A DNA stretch of 64,000 nucleotides. It comes from Propioniciclava coleopterorum. Its GTDB lineage: Bacteria; Actinomycetota; Actinomycetes; Propionibacteriales; Propionibacteriaceae. A program made the position numbers and the translations under genes. Location: the NCBI RefSeq assembly GCF_011393335.1, contig NZ_CP049865.1, positions 2,374,722-2,438,721 on the forward strand, given 5' to 3'. This document shows, piece by piece, positions 18,203 through 27,828 of the stretch; position 1 is the stretch's first letter; every line of letters begins with the position of its first letter. The notes below the pieces were generated by a model. It had not been told where the DNA came from. It did no database searches and worked only from the letters and a program-made list of their open reading frames with translations.

Positions 18203-18853
18203 GTGAGCCAGACCTTCACCACCCGCGCCCTGCTGTTCGACATGGACTCGACCCTGGTGGACTCCACCGCCGTCGTGGAACGCGTCTGGACGCAATGGGC
18301 CGCCGAGCACGACCTGGCCGCGGCTGACGTCCTCGCGGTCATCCACGGGCGTCAGGGGCACCTCAGCATGGCCGAACTGCTGCCCCACCGCTCGCAGGAG
18401 GAGAACCTCGCCGACAACGCGGTGATGCTCGCCCGCGAGCTCGACGAACTCGACGGGGTGGTCGAGATCCCCGGCGCCGCCACACTGCTGGCGTCGCTGG
18501 GGGACGCGTCGCACGCGCTGGTCACGTCGGCGACCCTCGAGTTGGCCACCGCCCGGATGCGGGCGGCGGGGCTCGCGATGCCGACCGCGGTGGTGACCGC
18601 CGAGTCGGTGACGCGGAGCAAGCCGCACCCGGAGGGCTTCCTGCGCGCCGCCGAACTCCTGGGCGTCGGGCCGACCGACTGCGTGGTCTTCGAGGACTCC
18701 GCGTTCGGGATCGAGGCCGGGCTGGCCGCCGGGATGCGCGTCGTGGGCGTCGGCCCGACCGCCGCCCGCCACAACCCGACCTGGGCGGTCGACGACCTCA
18801 CCGGCACGCGCGTCGTGCCGGTGCCCGACGGGCTGCGCGTCACCCTGGGCTGA
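18203..18853 (+). CDS. HAD-family sugar-phosphatase-like hydrolase
   Basis: 216 residues with HAD motif I DMDSTLVDS, motif II in HALVTSATLE, motif III Lys in SKPHPEGF and motif IV FEDSAFGIEAG, plus an alpha-helical cap between I and II. The pattern fits small-sugar or polyol phosphate phosphatases. The GTG at 18203 starts the conserved domain. Substrate not predictable. It lies alone between the AlkZ-like gene and hemL. Confidence 0.85.
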   Translation: MSQTFTTRALLFDMDSTLVDSTAVVERVWTQWAAEHDLAAADVLAVIHGRQGHLSMAELLPHRSQEENLADNAVMLARELDELDGVVEIPGAATLLASLGDASHALVTSATLELATARMRAAGLAMPTAVVTAESVTRSKPHPEGFLRAAELLGVGPTDCVVFEDSAFGIEAGLAAGMRVVGVGPTAARHNPTWAVDDLTGTRVVPVPDGLRVTLG

Positions 18854-18895
18854 GCCGATCCCAGCGGGCGGCCGGTGCCGGCGGGGCAGCCGGTC

Positions 18896-20224
18896 TCAGC
18901 GGGTCGCGGACGCGGCGGCGCGGGCCGCGGAGGGGAGCGCCTCGGCGATCCGGTTCAGGGCGGCGTCGTCGTGCGCCGCCGAGAGGAACCAGGCCTCGAA
19001 CACGCTCGGCGGGAGCGCCACGCCGGCGTCCAGCATCGCGTGGAAGAACGGCGGGTACCGGAACGTGTCGGCGGCCTTGGCGTCGGAGTAGGTCGCCACG
19101 CCGCGGGCCGCGGCGTCCTCGCCGAAGAACACGCTGAACAGGTTGCCGGCGGTCTGGATCCGGTGCGGCACACCCACCGCGTCCAGCGCGTCGGCGAGCG
19201 CCCGCTGCACCGTCAGCGAGGCGGCGTCCACCTGGGCGTAGGCCGCGGCGTCCGCGAGGGTGAGCGTGGCGATGCCGGCGGCGGTCGCCAGCGGGTTCCC
19301 CGACAGGGTGCCCGCCTGGTAGACGGGTCCGACCGGGGCGAGCAGGTCCATCAGCGCGGCGGGGCCGCCCAGGCCTGCCAGCGGCATGCCGCCGCCGACG
19401 ACCTTGCCGAACGCGAACAGGTCGGGGGTGTAGGTCGGGTTCTGGACGCCGGCCTCCAGCCCCCACCAGCCGGACGGGCCGACGCGGAAGCCGGTCAGCA
19501 CCTCGTCCAGGATCATCAGGGCGCCGTGCGCGGCGGTGATCCGGCGGATCGCCTCGTTGAAGCCCGGCAGCGGCGTGACGATGCCCATGTTCGCCGGGGC
19601 GGCCTCGGAGATCACGCACGCGATCTCGGAGCCGCGCTCGGCGAAGACCGCCTCCAGCGCCGCGACGTCGTTGTACGGCAGGACGATCGTGTCCCCGGCG
19701 GACGCCTTCGTGACGCCCGCCGACCCGGGCAGCCCGGCGGTCGCGACGCCCGAACCCGCCTCGGCGAGCAGCGCGTCGGAGTGGCCGTGGTAGCAGCCGG
19801 CGAACTTCACGATGACGTCGCGCCCGGTGGCGCCGCGGGCGATCCGCAGCGCGGTCATGGTGGCCTCGGTGCCCGTCGAGACGAACCGCACCTTCTCGGC
19901 AGCGGGGACGCGCCCGCGGATCAGTTCGGCCAACTGCACCTCGGCGGTGGTGGGGGCGCCGAAGCTCAGGCCGCGGGTCGCGGCGTCCTGCACGGCGGCG
20001 ACCACCTCGGGGTGCGCGTGCCCGAGCAGCGCCGGGCCCCACGAGCACACCAGGTCGACGTACTCGCGGCCCTCGATGTCCACCACGTGCGGGCCGGACG
20101 CCGACGCCAGGAACACCGGCGTCCCGCCGACCGAGCCGAACGCCCGGACCGGGGAGTTCACCCCGCCGGGGATCACCTCGCAGGCGTGGCGGTAGACCTC
20201 TTCCATCGACAGGTGCCCGGGCAT
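18896..20224 (-). CDS. hemL: Glutamate-1-semialdehyde 2,1-aminomutase
   Basis: 442 residues. HemL isomerises glutamate-1-semialdehyde, the HemA product, to 5-aminolevulinate. The PLP lysine is K274 in [11 protein letters not shown], and the family segments [35 protein letters not shown] and CYHGHSD are intact. The ATG at 20222-20224 has AAGGAC upstream. It is the most downstream minus-strand heme gene, separated from hemB by a putP-like symporter. Confidence 0.97.
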   Translation of the reverse strand: MPGHLSMEEVYRHACEVIPGGVNSPVRAFGSVGGTPVFLASASGPHVVDIEGREYVDLVCSWGPALLGHAHPEVVAAVQDAATRGLSFGAPTTAEVQLAELIRGRVPAAEKVRFVSTGTEATMTALRIARGATGRDVIVKFAGCYHGHSDALLAEAGSGVATAGLPGSAGVTKASAGDTIVLPYNDVAALEAVFAERGSEIACVISEAAPANMGIVTPLPGFNEAIRRITAAHGALMILDEVLTGFRVGPSGWWGLEAGVQNPTYTPDLFAFGKVVGGGMPLAGLGGPAALMDLLAPVGPVYQAGTLSGNPLATAAGIATLTLADAAAYAQVDAASLTVQRALADALDAVGVPHRIQTAGNLFSVFFGEDAAARGVATYSDAKAADTFRYPPFFHAMLDAGVALPPSVFEAWFLSAAHDDAALNRIAEALPSAARAAASATR

Positions 20225-20305
20225 GATGTCCTTCCGGTTGGTGGAGCGGGGAGGGGCCGCGCGGGCGCGGCCGACCCGTCCATCCTCGCACGCCGGCCCG
20301 GTGGC

Positions 20306-21793
20306 TCAGCCCGCGTGCTCGATCTCCAGCGCCTCGTCGAACTCGCGTTCCACGGCCGGGTTCGGGCGGTGGGTCGCCAGCGAGACGGCGACGGCCACCA
20401 GCAGGTTCAGCGCGAAGGCGGGCAGGATCTCGTACAGCTCGAAGACGCCGCCCAGCGGGTTGAGCACGAGCTTCCACACGAACACGGTGACCGCGCCGAC
20501 GACCATGCCGGCAGCGGCGCCGGCCGCGGTCAGGCGCCGCCAGTACAGGCTCAGCACGATCGTCGGGCCGAAGCCGGCGCCGAAGCCGGCCCAGGCGAAC
20601 GCCACCAGCCCGAGGATGGTGTCGTTGCGCTGGGCGGCCAGGGCGGCGGCGACGACCGCCACGATCAGGACGCCGATGCGGCCCAGCCATACACCGCCGG
20701 ACGGGGTGAGGGGCTTGGTGGAGAAGGCGCGGTAGATGTCCTCCACCAGCGCCGACGACGTCACGAGCAGCTGCGAGGAGACCGTCGACATGATCGCGGC
20801 CAGGATCGCCGCCAGCAGGAAGCCGGCCGCGAGCGGGTGGAACAGCAGCTGCCCCAGCGCGATGAAGACGCCCTCGGGGTCGGGCAGCGCGGCCTGGTCG
20901 TGCCGGAAGATCGCGATGCCGACGAACGCCGTCAGGGTGGCGCCGAGTGTGGCGGTGAGCATCCAGCCGATGCCGATGCGGCGTCCGGCCTTGGCCTCGG
21001 CGGGCGACGTCAGCGCCATGAAGCGGACCAGCACGTGCGGCATGCCGACGTAGCCCAGCCCCCACGCGATCGCGGAGATGATGCCGATCGGGGTGCCGCC
21101 CTCGAACCAGGTCAGGAGCTTGGGGTCGACGGCGTTGATCGCCTCCACCATGGCGCCCGGGCCGCCCAGGTGGATGATGCCCACGATCGGCAGGATGACC
21201 AGGGCGACGACCATCATCATCCCCTGCACCACGTCGGTCCACGAGACGGCCAGGAACCCGCCGACCAGGGTGTACAGGACGGTGACGACGGCCACCAGCC
21301 CCATCCCCACGAAGTAGTTCATGCCGAACGACGTCTCGAAGAAGGTGCCGCCGGCGACCATGCCGGAGGACACGTAGAGGGTGAAGAAGATCAGGATGAT
21401 GGCGCCCGAGATCAGGCGCAGGAGGTTGGAGTCGTCCTTGAGGCGCGAGCCGAGGAACGAGGGGATGGTGATCGAGTCGCCGGACACCTGGGTGTAGGCG
21501 CGCAGCCGCGGCGCGACGAACTTCCAGTTCGCCCAGGCGCCGACGAGCAGGCCGATCGCGATCCAGCCCTCGACCAGGCCGCTGACGTACAGCGCGCCGG
21601 GCAGGCCCATCAGCAGCCAGCCGGACATGTCGGCGGCGCCGGCGGACAGCGCCGAGACGAAGGGGCCCAGCGAGCGGCCGCCGAGCATGTAGTCGCCGAA
21701 GTCGGTGGTGCGTTTGTGGGCCATGAAGCCGATGACGACCATCGCCACCAGGTAGATGGCCATGGACACGATCTGCCAGAACTGATCGTTCAT
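20306..21793 (-). CDS. putP: Sodium/solute symporter, PutP (proline)-like
   Basis: 495 residues with about thirteen membrane helices of the SSS family. The early FGDYMLGGRSLGPFVSALSA and SAGAADMSGWLLMGLPG segments match the Na+-binding helices of PutP, and RRLTAAGAAAGMVVGA is typical of the late part. It probably imports proline with Na+. GGAGGT precedes ATG 21793. It is inserted between hemB and hemL on the same strand, with 82- and 104-bp gaps, so it may be co-transcribed, though no metabolic link is evident. Confidence 0.88.
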   Translation of the reverse strand: MNDQFWQIVSMAIYLVAMVVIGFMAHKRTTDFGDYMLGGRSLGPFVSALSAGAADMSGWLLMGLPGALYVSGLVEGWIAIGLLVGAWANWKFVAPRLRAYTQVSGDSITIPSFLGSRLKDDSNLLRLISGAIILIFFTLYVSSGMVAGGTFFETSFGMNYFVGMGLVAVVTVLYTLVGGFLAVSWTDVVQGMMMVVALVILPIVGIIHLGGPGAMVEAINAVDPKLLTWFEGGTPIGIISAIAWGLGYVGMPHVLVRFMALTSPAEAKAGRRIGIGWMLTATLGATLTAFVGIAIFRHDQAALPDPEGVFIALGQLLFHPLAAGFLLAAILAAIMSTVSSQLLVTSSALVEDIYRAFSTKPLTPSGGVWLGRIGVLIVAVVAAALAAQRNDTILGLVAFAWAGFGAGFGPTIVLSLYWRRLTAAGAAAGMVVGAVTVFVWKLVLNPLGGVFELYEILPAFALNLLVAVAVSLATHRPNPAVEREFDEALEIEHAG

Positions 21794-21896
21794 GGGGGCG
21801 ACCTCCGGGGTGTGAGGCAGGGGGTGGGGTCACCCTAACCCGGCGGGACGCCGCCCGTCCGCCCCCGCGGCGATCGGCCCGCGGCCCGCCCCGGGC

Positions 21897-22868
21897 TCAG
21901 CGGGCGGCGAGTTCCAGCGCCGCGTAGGTCAGCACGATGTCGGCGCCGGCCCGGACGATGCTGGTGACGGTCTCGGCCAGCATGGCGTCCCGGTCGAGCC
22001 AGCCGCGCTCGGCGGCGGCGCAGATCATGGCGTACTCGCCCGAGACCTGGTAGGCCGCGACCGGCACGTCGGACGCCGCGGCGACGTCGGCGAGCACGTC
22101 CAGGTAGGACATCGCGGGCTTCACCATCACCATGTCGGCGCCCTCGGCCAGGTCGAGCAGCGCCTCGCGCAGCCCCTCGCGGCGGTTCGCCGGATCCTGC
22201 TGGTAGGTGCGTCGGTCGCCCTGCAGCGAGCTGCCGACGGCCTCGCGGAAGGGGCCGTAGAACGCGGAGGCGTACTTGGCCGAGTAGGCCAGGATCGCCA
22301 CCTCGGCGTGCCCGGCGGCGTCCAGACTGTCGCGGATCGCGGCGACCTGGCCGTCCATCATCCCCGACGGCCCGACGACGTGCGCGCCGGCCTCGGCCTG
22401 CGCGACGGCCAGCCGGACGTAGGCGTCCAGGGTGGCGTCGTTGTCGACCCGACCTGCCGCGTCCAGGACGCCGCAGTGGCCGTGGTCGGTGAACTCGTCC
22501 AGGCAGGTGTCGGCCATGACGACGGTCGCGTCGCCGACCTCGGCGCGCACCGCGCGCAGCCCGCGGTTCAGGATGCCGTCGGCCCGCGCGCCGGCCGAGC
22601 CGGCGGCGTCCTTGTCGGCCTCGTCCGGGACGCCGAACAGCATGATGCCGCCCAGCCCGGCCTCGGCGACCGCGGCGGCCTCCCTGCGCAGCGAGTCGAG
22701 TGTGTGCTGCCGGACGCCGGGCAGCGAGGAGATCGGCGCGGGCTCGGTGAGCCCGTCGCGCACGAACACCGGCAGCACCAGCTGGCTGGGGTGGACGCGC
22801 GCCTCGCGCACCAGGTCGCGCAGCGCGGGCGTGGCGCGCAGCCGGCGGGGGCGGATCACGGGGGTCAT
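21897..22868 (-). CDS. hemB: Delta-aminolevulinic acid dehydratase (porphobilinogen synthase)
   Basis: 323 residues. HemB condenses two aminolevulinates into porphobilinogen. The Schiff-base lysines are K198 (YSAKYASAFYG) and K250 (VMVKPAMSY). The metal site reads DTCLDEFTDHGHCG (C122, D124, C132), that is, two of the three cysteines of zinc enzymes with Asp in the middle position. The ATG overlaps the hemCD stop by 4 bp. Confidence 0.97.
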   Translation of the reverse strand: MTPVIRPRRLRATPALRDLVREARVHPSQLVLPVFVRDGLTEPAPISSLPGVRQHTLDSLRREAAAVAEAGLGGIMLFGVPDEADKDAAGSAGARADGILNRGLRAVRAEVGDATVVMADTCLDEFTDHGHCGVLDAAGRVDNDATLDAYVRLAVAQAEAGAHVVGPSGMMDGQVAAIRDSLDAAGHAEVAILAYSAKYASAFYGPFREAVGSSLQGDRRTYQQDPANRREGLREALLDLAEGADMVMVKPAMSYLDVLADVAAASDVPVAAYQVSGEYAMICAAAERGWLDRDAMLAETVTSIVRAGADIVLTYAALELAAR

Positions 22869-24541
22869 GCGGGCTCCTTCGGCAGGACGGCGGTCAGGGC
22901 GCCCAGCACGCCCGCGGCGTCCTGGGTGGCGGCGGTCGCGGTGACGGTCCAGCCGGACGCCGCGGCGGCCCGGGCGGTCGGCTCGCCGAACGCGATCACG
23001 GCGACCCCGGCCGGAGCGATGCCGAGCAGGGCCGCGGCGGCCTCGGCGATCGACCCCGCGGTGAGGACGACCGCGTCGTAGTCGGCCCACGGCCGGGTCG
23101 CGGGCGGTTCGTCCACCGGGACGGTGGTGTAGGTGGCGACGGTCTCGACGTCCCAGCCCGCCTCGGCGAGGCCGTCGGCCAGCACCGGACGCGCCAGCGC
23201 CGAGCCCGGGATCGCCGCGGACGCGCCTTCGGGCTCGGCCGCCAGCAGGGCGGCGAGCAGGGCCTCGGCGTCCGAGCGCCCGCTCGGAACCAGGTCGACC
23301 TGGTACCCCAGCTCGGTGATCGCGGCCGCGGTGGCGGACCCGACCGCGGCGATCGCGTCGCCCAGCATGTCGAGCTCGACGTCGGCCTCGGCGAGCACCG
23401 CGACGGCGGTCGGCGAGGTGAGCACCACCCAGTCGCAGGTGCCGGGCAGCGCGAAGGGGAGGTCCTCGGTGCGGGTGACGGGGACGGCGTCCACGTCGGC
23501 GCCCGCGGCGCGGAGCGCGTCGGCCAGGGCCCCGTCGGCCCGCGGCAGCAGCACGCGGCGGCCGACCAGTTCGGGGCGGGTCGCGGGCGACCACAGCGCG
23601 GTGTCGGTGTGGAAGTCGGCCAGCTCCGAGGGCCGGTCGGCGCCCAGCGGCGTCACCTCGGCCGCGCCGCGCGCCAGCAGGGCCTCGGCCACTCGGACGC
23701 CGAGCGCCGCGTCGGGCGCGTGGGAGTCGGCCGACGCGGACGCCTCGACGAAGCGGGTGCCATCGGCGCTGAACACTGCGGCCCGCAGGGTCAGGACGCC
23801 GCCGGCGACGGACGCGGACGCGCCGACCGGGGCGGCGCAGCCGGCGCCCAGCCGGGCGAGCACGGCGCGCTCGGCCTCGACGGCGGCGCGGGTGTCGGGG
23901 TCGTCCAGGGACGCCAGCGCGGCCAGCACGGCGGCGTCCTCGCTGCGGCACTCCACGGCCAGCGCACCCTGCCCTGGCGCGGGCAGCAGCGGCAGGAGAT
24001 CGCTGATCGCGTCGCCGCGGCCCAGGCGCTCCAGGCCGGCGGCGGCCAGCACGACGGCGTCCAGGTCGGCGTCCGGGCCGAGCGCGCGGGCCAGGCGGGT
24101 GCCGACGTTGCCGCGGATCTCGACCACGCCGAGGTCGGGGCGCAGCGCGCGCACCTGGGCGGCCCGGCGCGGCGACCCGGTGCCGACCCTCGCCCCTGCG
24201 GGCAGGTCGGCCAGCCGCAGCCCGTCGCGGGCGCACAGGGCGTCGGCGTGCGGCGCGCGGGCCGGGATGGCGCCGATCGCCAGACCCGGGACGGCGGCGG
24301 TGGGGAGGTCCTTCAGCGAGTGCACCACCAGGTCGACGCGGCCCTCCAGCAGGGCGACCCGCAGGGCGGCGGCGAACAGGCCCAGGCCGCCGGCGTCCAG
24401 CAGCGAGCCGGTGGTGACGTCGCCCTCGGAGCGGATGGTGACCAGCTCGACGTCGTGCCCGGCGGCGCGCAGCGCGTCGGCGACGTGCCCGGACTGGGTG
24501 CGGGCCAGTTCCGAGCCGCGGGTGCCCAGCTTCCACGTCAT
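22865..24541 (-). CDS. hemCD: Fused porphobilinogen deaminase / uroporphyrinogen-III synthase
   Basis: One 558-residue chain carries both enzymes. Residues ~1-305 are HemC (WKLGTRGSELARTQS, LVVHSLKDLPT, RVGTGSPRRAAQVRALRPD, dipyrromethane Cys C235 in LGAGCAAPVG). Residues ~320-558 are HemD (GRRVLLPRADGA, CDWVVLTSPTAV, DAVVLTAGSIAEAAAAL, IAFGEPTARAA). Channelling of the unstable hydroxymethylbilane between domains is a plausible benefit but inferred. The ATG overlaps the cgoX stop and the TGA overlaps hemB, both by 4 bp, giving a coupled hemE-cgoX-hemCD-hemB operon. Confidence 0.95.
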   Translation of the reverse strand: MTWKLGTRGSELARTQSGHVADALRAAGHDVELVTIRSEGDVTTGSLLDAGGLGLFAAALRVALLEGRVDLVVHSLKDLPTAAVPGLAIGAIPARAPHADALCARDGLRLADLPAGARVGTGSPRRAAQVRALRPDLGVVEIRGNVGTRLARALGPDADLDAVVLAAAGLERLGRGDAISDLLPLLPAPGQGALAVECRSEDAAVLAALASLDDPDTRAAVEAERAVLARLGAGCAAPVGASASVAGGVLTLRAAVFSADGTRFVEASASADSHAPDAALGVRVAEALLARGAAEVTPLGADRPSELADFHTDTALWSPATRPELVGRRVLLPRADGALADALRAAGADVDAVPVTRTEDLPFALPGTCDWVVLTSPTAVAVLAEADVELDMLGDAIAAVGSATAAAITELGYQVDLVPSGRSDAEALLAALLAAEPEGASAAIPGSALARPVLADGLAEAGWDVETVATYTTVPVDEPPATRPWADYDAVVLTAGSIAEAAAALLGIAPAGVAVIAFGEPTARAAAASGWTVTATAATQDAAGVLGALTAVLPKEPA

Positions 24542-25983
24542 GACAGCTCCTGTGCGACGGCGGTGGCGTGCGGGATGACGGCGGCCAGCCCGGTGCCGGC
24601 GAACCAGGCGCCGGTGACGGCCAGGCCGGGATGATCGGCCAGGGACGCGGCGAGCGCGGCGACGCGGGCGCGGTGCTCGGGGGTCTGCGGCGGCAGCGAG
24701 TTGGGGAAGTGCACGACCGCGTGCCCCGCGACGTCCTGCTCGCGCAGGTCCACGCCCAGCAGCACGGACGCATCGGCGAGGGCGTCGGCCAGCGTCGGCT
24801 CGGGCGTCGGGACGCCCGCGCGGCCGTAGCTGACGCGCAGGACGTGCAGCCCCGACCCGGCGACGACCGCGGGCCATTTGAGCGAGTAGTGGGTGATGGC
24901 CTTGCAGGCGACCCGGCGGGTCTCGCCCTCGGCGAGCGGGGTGACGAGCAGGCCCGAGCCGCGCGGCCCGGCGTCGAGGCGGGGCTCGGCCAGGCTGATG
25001 CAGACCTGGGCCAGGTCGGCGCCGCGGGGGAGTTCCCAGTCGCCGATGTCCAGGCCCTCGACGGTGCGGAGGAGGTCGAGCGCCGCGCGGCCGTCCAGCG
25101 CGATGACGAGGCGGGACGTGGTGTCGACGGTGGTCTCGCCGGTGGCGACCGGCGGCGCGGCGGGGTCGGCGGCGCGGCCGGCGGCGTGGTGCGTCACGCG
25201 CCACCGGTCCCCGTCGCGGGCGATCGCGGTCACGACGCGCCGGGTGGCGACCTCGCCGCCCAGCTCGCCGATCCGGGTCGCCAGGGCGCGGGGCAGGGTG
25301 AACATGCCGCCGGAGGCGGCCGACACGACGGCGCCGGCGGGCGCGGCGGCGCGAACCGCGGCGGCCGCGCGCACCAGCGAGCCCTCCCGGGCCAGCGCCG
25401 CGCGCAGCCCGGGAGAGACGACGTCGACCGCGAGCCGGGAGGGGTGGGCCGAGTGGACGCCGCCCGCGATCGGGTCGACGAGCCGGTCCAGCACCTCCTC
25501 GCCCAACCGGGCCGTGACCAGCGCCGCGAGGTCCTCGGCGTCCGCGCCCGGCTCGGGGCCCATCGTCAGGTCCTGGCGGGCGCGGGCGAGCCCGGCCGGC
25601 GACAGCAGCGCGGCGACGATGGGGTCGTCCAGGTCGGTCGGGATCCCCAGCACGCCGTGCGGGATCGCGATGGCGTGCCCCGCCGGTTCGCTCGGGTCCG
25701 CGCCCGGACGCCGCCGGTGCGACCAGACCCACGAGCCGCCGGCCGGGTCGACCACCTCGAGGCCGAGGTCGGCGCAGAGGCCGGCGACCTCGCGGGAGCG
25801 CTTGGCGAACGATTCGGCACCCAGGTCGACCCACACCCCGCCGACGGGGGCACCGAAGACCAGCCCGCCGGGCGTGCCGCGGGACTCCAGCAGCAGGGGA
25901 GCCAGCCCGGCCCGGGCGAACGTGTGGGCCGCCTGCAGGCCCCCCACGCCGCCGCCGACGACGATGGCCTCGCGGTGCGTCAT
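24538..25983 (-). CDS. cgoX: Coproporphyrinogen III oxidase (HemY-type, FAD)
   Basis: 481 residues with an N-terminal FAD-binding GGGVGGLQAAHTFARAG motif (about 9-25), the VDLGAESFAKR flavin contact, and the C-terminal VTGAWFAGTGLAAVI segment of the HemY/protoporphyrinogen oxidase fold. In Gram-positives that also carry ChdC this enzyme oxidises coproporphyrinogen III to coproporphyrin III, and chdC is present here. ATG overlaps hemE by 4 bp, and its stop overlaps hemCD. It was historically named hemY or hemG. Confidence 0.93.
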   Translation of the reverse strand: MTHREAIVVGGGVGGLQAAHTFARAGLAPLLLESRGTPGGLVFGAPVGGVWVDLGAESFAKRSREVAGLCADLGLEVVDPAGGSWVWSHRRRPGADPSEPAGHAIAIPHGVLGIPTDLDDPIVAALLSPAGLARARQDLTMGPEPGADAEDLAALVTARLGEEVLDRLVDPIAGGVHSAHPSRLAVDVVSPGLRAALAREGSLVRAAAAVRAAAPAGAVVSAASGGMFTLPRALATRIGELGGEVATRRVVTAIARDGDRWRVTHHAAGRAADPAAPPVATGETTVDTTSRLVIALDGRAALDLLRTVEGLDIGDWELPRGADLAQVCISLAEPRLDAGPRGSGLLVTPLAEGETRRVACKAITHYSLKWPAVVAGSGLHVLRVSYGRAGVPTPEPTLADALADASVLLGVDLREQDVAGHAVVHFPNSLPPQTPEHRARVAALAASLADHPGLAVTGAWFAGTGLAAVIPHATAVAQELS

Positions 25984-27023
25984 GCCTGGTGGATCCGTTC
26001 CACCAGCGCCGTCAGGACGCCGGGGTCGGTGGTCGGGGGGACGCCGTGGCCGAGGTTGACCACGTGGCCGGGCGCGTGCGCGCCGCGGGCCAGCACGTCC
26101 AGGGTGTGCGCCTCCAGCGGGGCCCAGCCGGCGGCCAGGAAGGCGGGGTCGATGTTGCCCTGCAGCGGGACGCCGGGCAGGCGGCGGGCGGCCTCGTCCA
26201 GCGGGGTGCGGTAGTCGATGCCCACCGCGTCGGCGCCGACGGCGAGTTCCTCGAGCAGATGGCCGGTGCCGGTGCCGAAGTGGATGCGCGGCACGCGGCC
26301 CGCCACGGCGTCCAGCGCCCGGCGGGACCAGGGCGCCACGGAGGCGGTGTAGTCGGCCAGCGACAGCGAGCCGGCCCAGGAGTCGAACAGCTGGATCGCC
26401 GAGGCGCCGGCGTCCACCTGGACGGTGAGGAACTCCCCGGAGATCCGCGCGCACCAGGCGAGCAGGTCGGACCAGGCGTCCGGGTCGGCGTGCATCATGG
26501 CGCGGGCGGCGAGGTGGTCGCGGCTCGGCCGGCCCTCGACGAGGTAGGCCGCGAGGGTGAACGGGGCGCCGGCGAAGCCGATCAGCGGCGTCCAGGAGGC
26601 GTCGCCCGACGGCGTCCCGGCGAGCTCGTCGCGGATGATCCCGATCGCCGCCGCGATGGCGGGGGTGTCGCCCAGGTCGCGCTCGGCCAGGCGCCGCACG
26701 TCGGCGGCCGACCGCACCGGGGAGTCGATGACGGGCCCGACGCCGGGCGCGATCTCGACGTCCACCCCGGCCAGCTTGAGCGGGACCATGATGTCGGAGA
26801 AGAAGATCGCCGCGTCCACGCGGTGGCGGCGCACCGGCTGCAGCGTGATCTCGGCGGCGAGCTCGGGGATCAGGCACGACTCGAGCATCGTCGTGCCCTC
26901 GCGGACGCGCTTGTACTCCGGAAGGGACCGGCCCGCCTGCCGCATGAACCACACCGGCGGGGTGTCGGGGCGCTCCCCGTTCAGGGCGCGCAGGAGCGGG
27001 GGCGTCGAGGAGGAGGAGGTCAC
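25980..27023 (-). CDS. hemE: Uroporphyrinogen decarboxylase
   Basis: 347 residues. HemE removes four carboxyls from uroporphyrinogen III to give coproporphyrinogen III. The signatures PPVWFMRQAGRSLPEY, FFSDIMVPLKLAGV, GFAGAPFTLAAYLVEG and HFGTGTGHLLEEL are intact, with the substrate-binding Asp in SDIMVP. The start is GTG 27021-27023, preceded by a short GA-rich leader. It is the first gene of the hemE-cgoX-hemCD-hemB operon. Confidence 0.97.
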   Translation of the reverse strand: MTSSSSTPPLLRALNGERPDTPPVWFMRQAGRSLPEYKRVREGTTMLESCLIPELAAEITLQPVRRHRVDAAIFFSDIMVPLKLAGVDVEIAPGVGPVIDSPVRSAADVRRLAERDLGDTPAIAAAIGIIRDELAGTPSGDASWTPLIGFAGAPFTLAAYLVEGRPSRDHLAARAMMHADPDAWSDLLAWCARISGEFLTVQVDAGASAIQLFDSWAGSLSLADYTASVAPWSRRALDAVAGRVPRIHFGTGTGHLLEELAVGADAVGIDYRTPLDEAARRLPGVPLQGNIDPAFLAAGWAPLEAHTLDVLARGAHAPGHVVNLGHGVPPTTDPGVLTALVERIHQA

Positions 27024-27062
27024 CCCCTGATTCTAGGGCGTGCGCTGGGCGGCGGAGTCCGC

Positions 27063-27611
27063 TCAGCGGGTCAGCCGCAGCCCGGCGGCGGCCGCCACCG
27101 CGGCGACGACGGCGGGCAGGTCGGCCGAGGCGTCGACGCGCGGCACGGTGGGGAACGCGAGGTCGAGCCGCTCCCGGTAGGCGCGCACCGTGCGGGCGTC
27201 CAGGGCGTCCGGGTCGCCCTCGACCGCGTCGGCGGCGCGCACGGACGCCCGCGCGCTGCCCAGGGCTGGGGCGACGTCGAGCACCACATGGACGAAGCGG
27301 GCGCGGGCCGACTCCGCCGCCCACGCCAACCCGTCGGGGAACGTGCGCTCGGCCGCGAGCTGGGAGATCACGGTGGAACGCCCGGCGGCCGCGCGCTCCA
27401 GCACGGTCGCCGTGACCAGCGCGCGTGCCCGCAGCCCCGCCGCACCCGGATCCTCCCGCCAGCCGGGCACGTGCGAGCGCACCTCGTCCACGTCGAGGTG
27501 GAGCATGCCGGGGACGCCCCGGGCCAGCACAGCCGCCACCGTCGTCTTGCCCGAACCGGGCGCGCCGTTCAGCAGGACCACGACGGGGCCCCTCCACGCG
27601 TCCGGTGCCAT
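27063..27611 (-). CDS. P-loop kinase/AAA-type small ATPase of unknown substrate
   Basis: About 182 residues. A Walker A GAPGSGKTTVAAV near residue 17, an Asp-rich LHLDVDEVRSHVPGW acceptor-like segment, and a C-terminal Arg-rich lid (YRERLDLAF) resemble nucleoside/gluconate-kinase-like or zeta-toxin-like P-loop enzymes. ATG 27609-27611 has a GGGTGGGGG site; an upstream extension lacks conservation. It ends 39 bp before the hemE start region on the same strand and diverges from hemA. Function is not recognisable. Confidence 0.65.
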   Translation of the reverse strand: MAPDAWRGPVVVLLNGAPGSGKTTVAAVLARGVPGMLHLDVDEVRSHVPGWREDPGAAGLRARALVTATVLERAAAGRSTVISQLAAERTFPDGLAWAAESARARFVHVVLDVAPALGSARASVRAADAVEGDPDALDARTVRAYRERLDLAFPTVPRVDASADLPAVVAAVAAAAGLRLTR

Positions 27612-27828
27612 CCCCCACCCCCTTCGTCGGTGTCGCCGCCCGACCGCGCCGACCCCACGATCCCGCTGCCGCGCCGGGCCTGTGCGCGGTGATCCCGGCA
27701 GGTTACGCCCGGCCCGGGCGTGGCGGCCTGTCCCGGCGCCGGGGCGACCGCGAACAGCGTCCGGCGATGTTCCGGCGGGTGGCTGGGATTCGGCCGGTGA
27801 CGGCCGCGGATGGTTGAATGGGACCGTC

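Noticed and set aside
18840-21833. Long frame on the minus strand through hemL and putP in another register
   Set aside because: The product is Arg/Gly/His-rich low-complexity sequence; the conserved hemL and putP frames explain the region.
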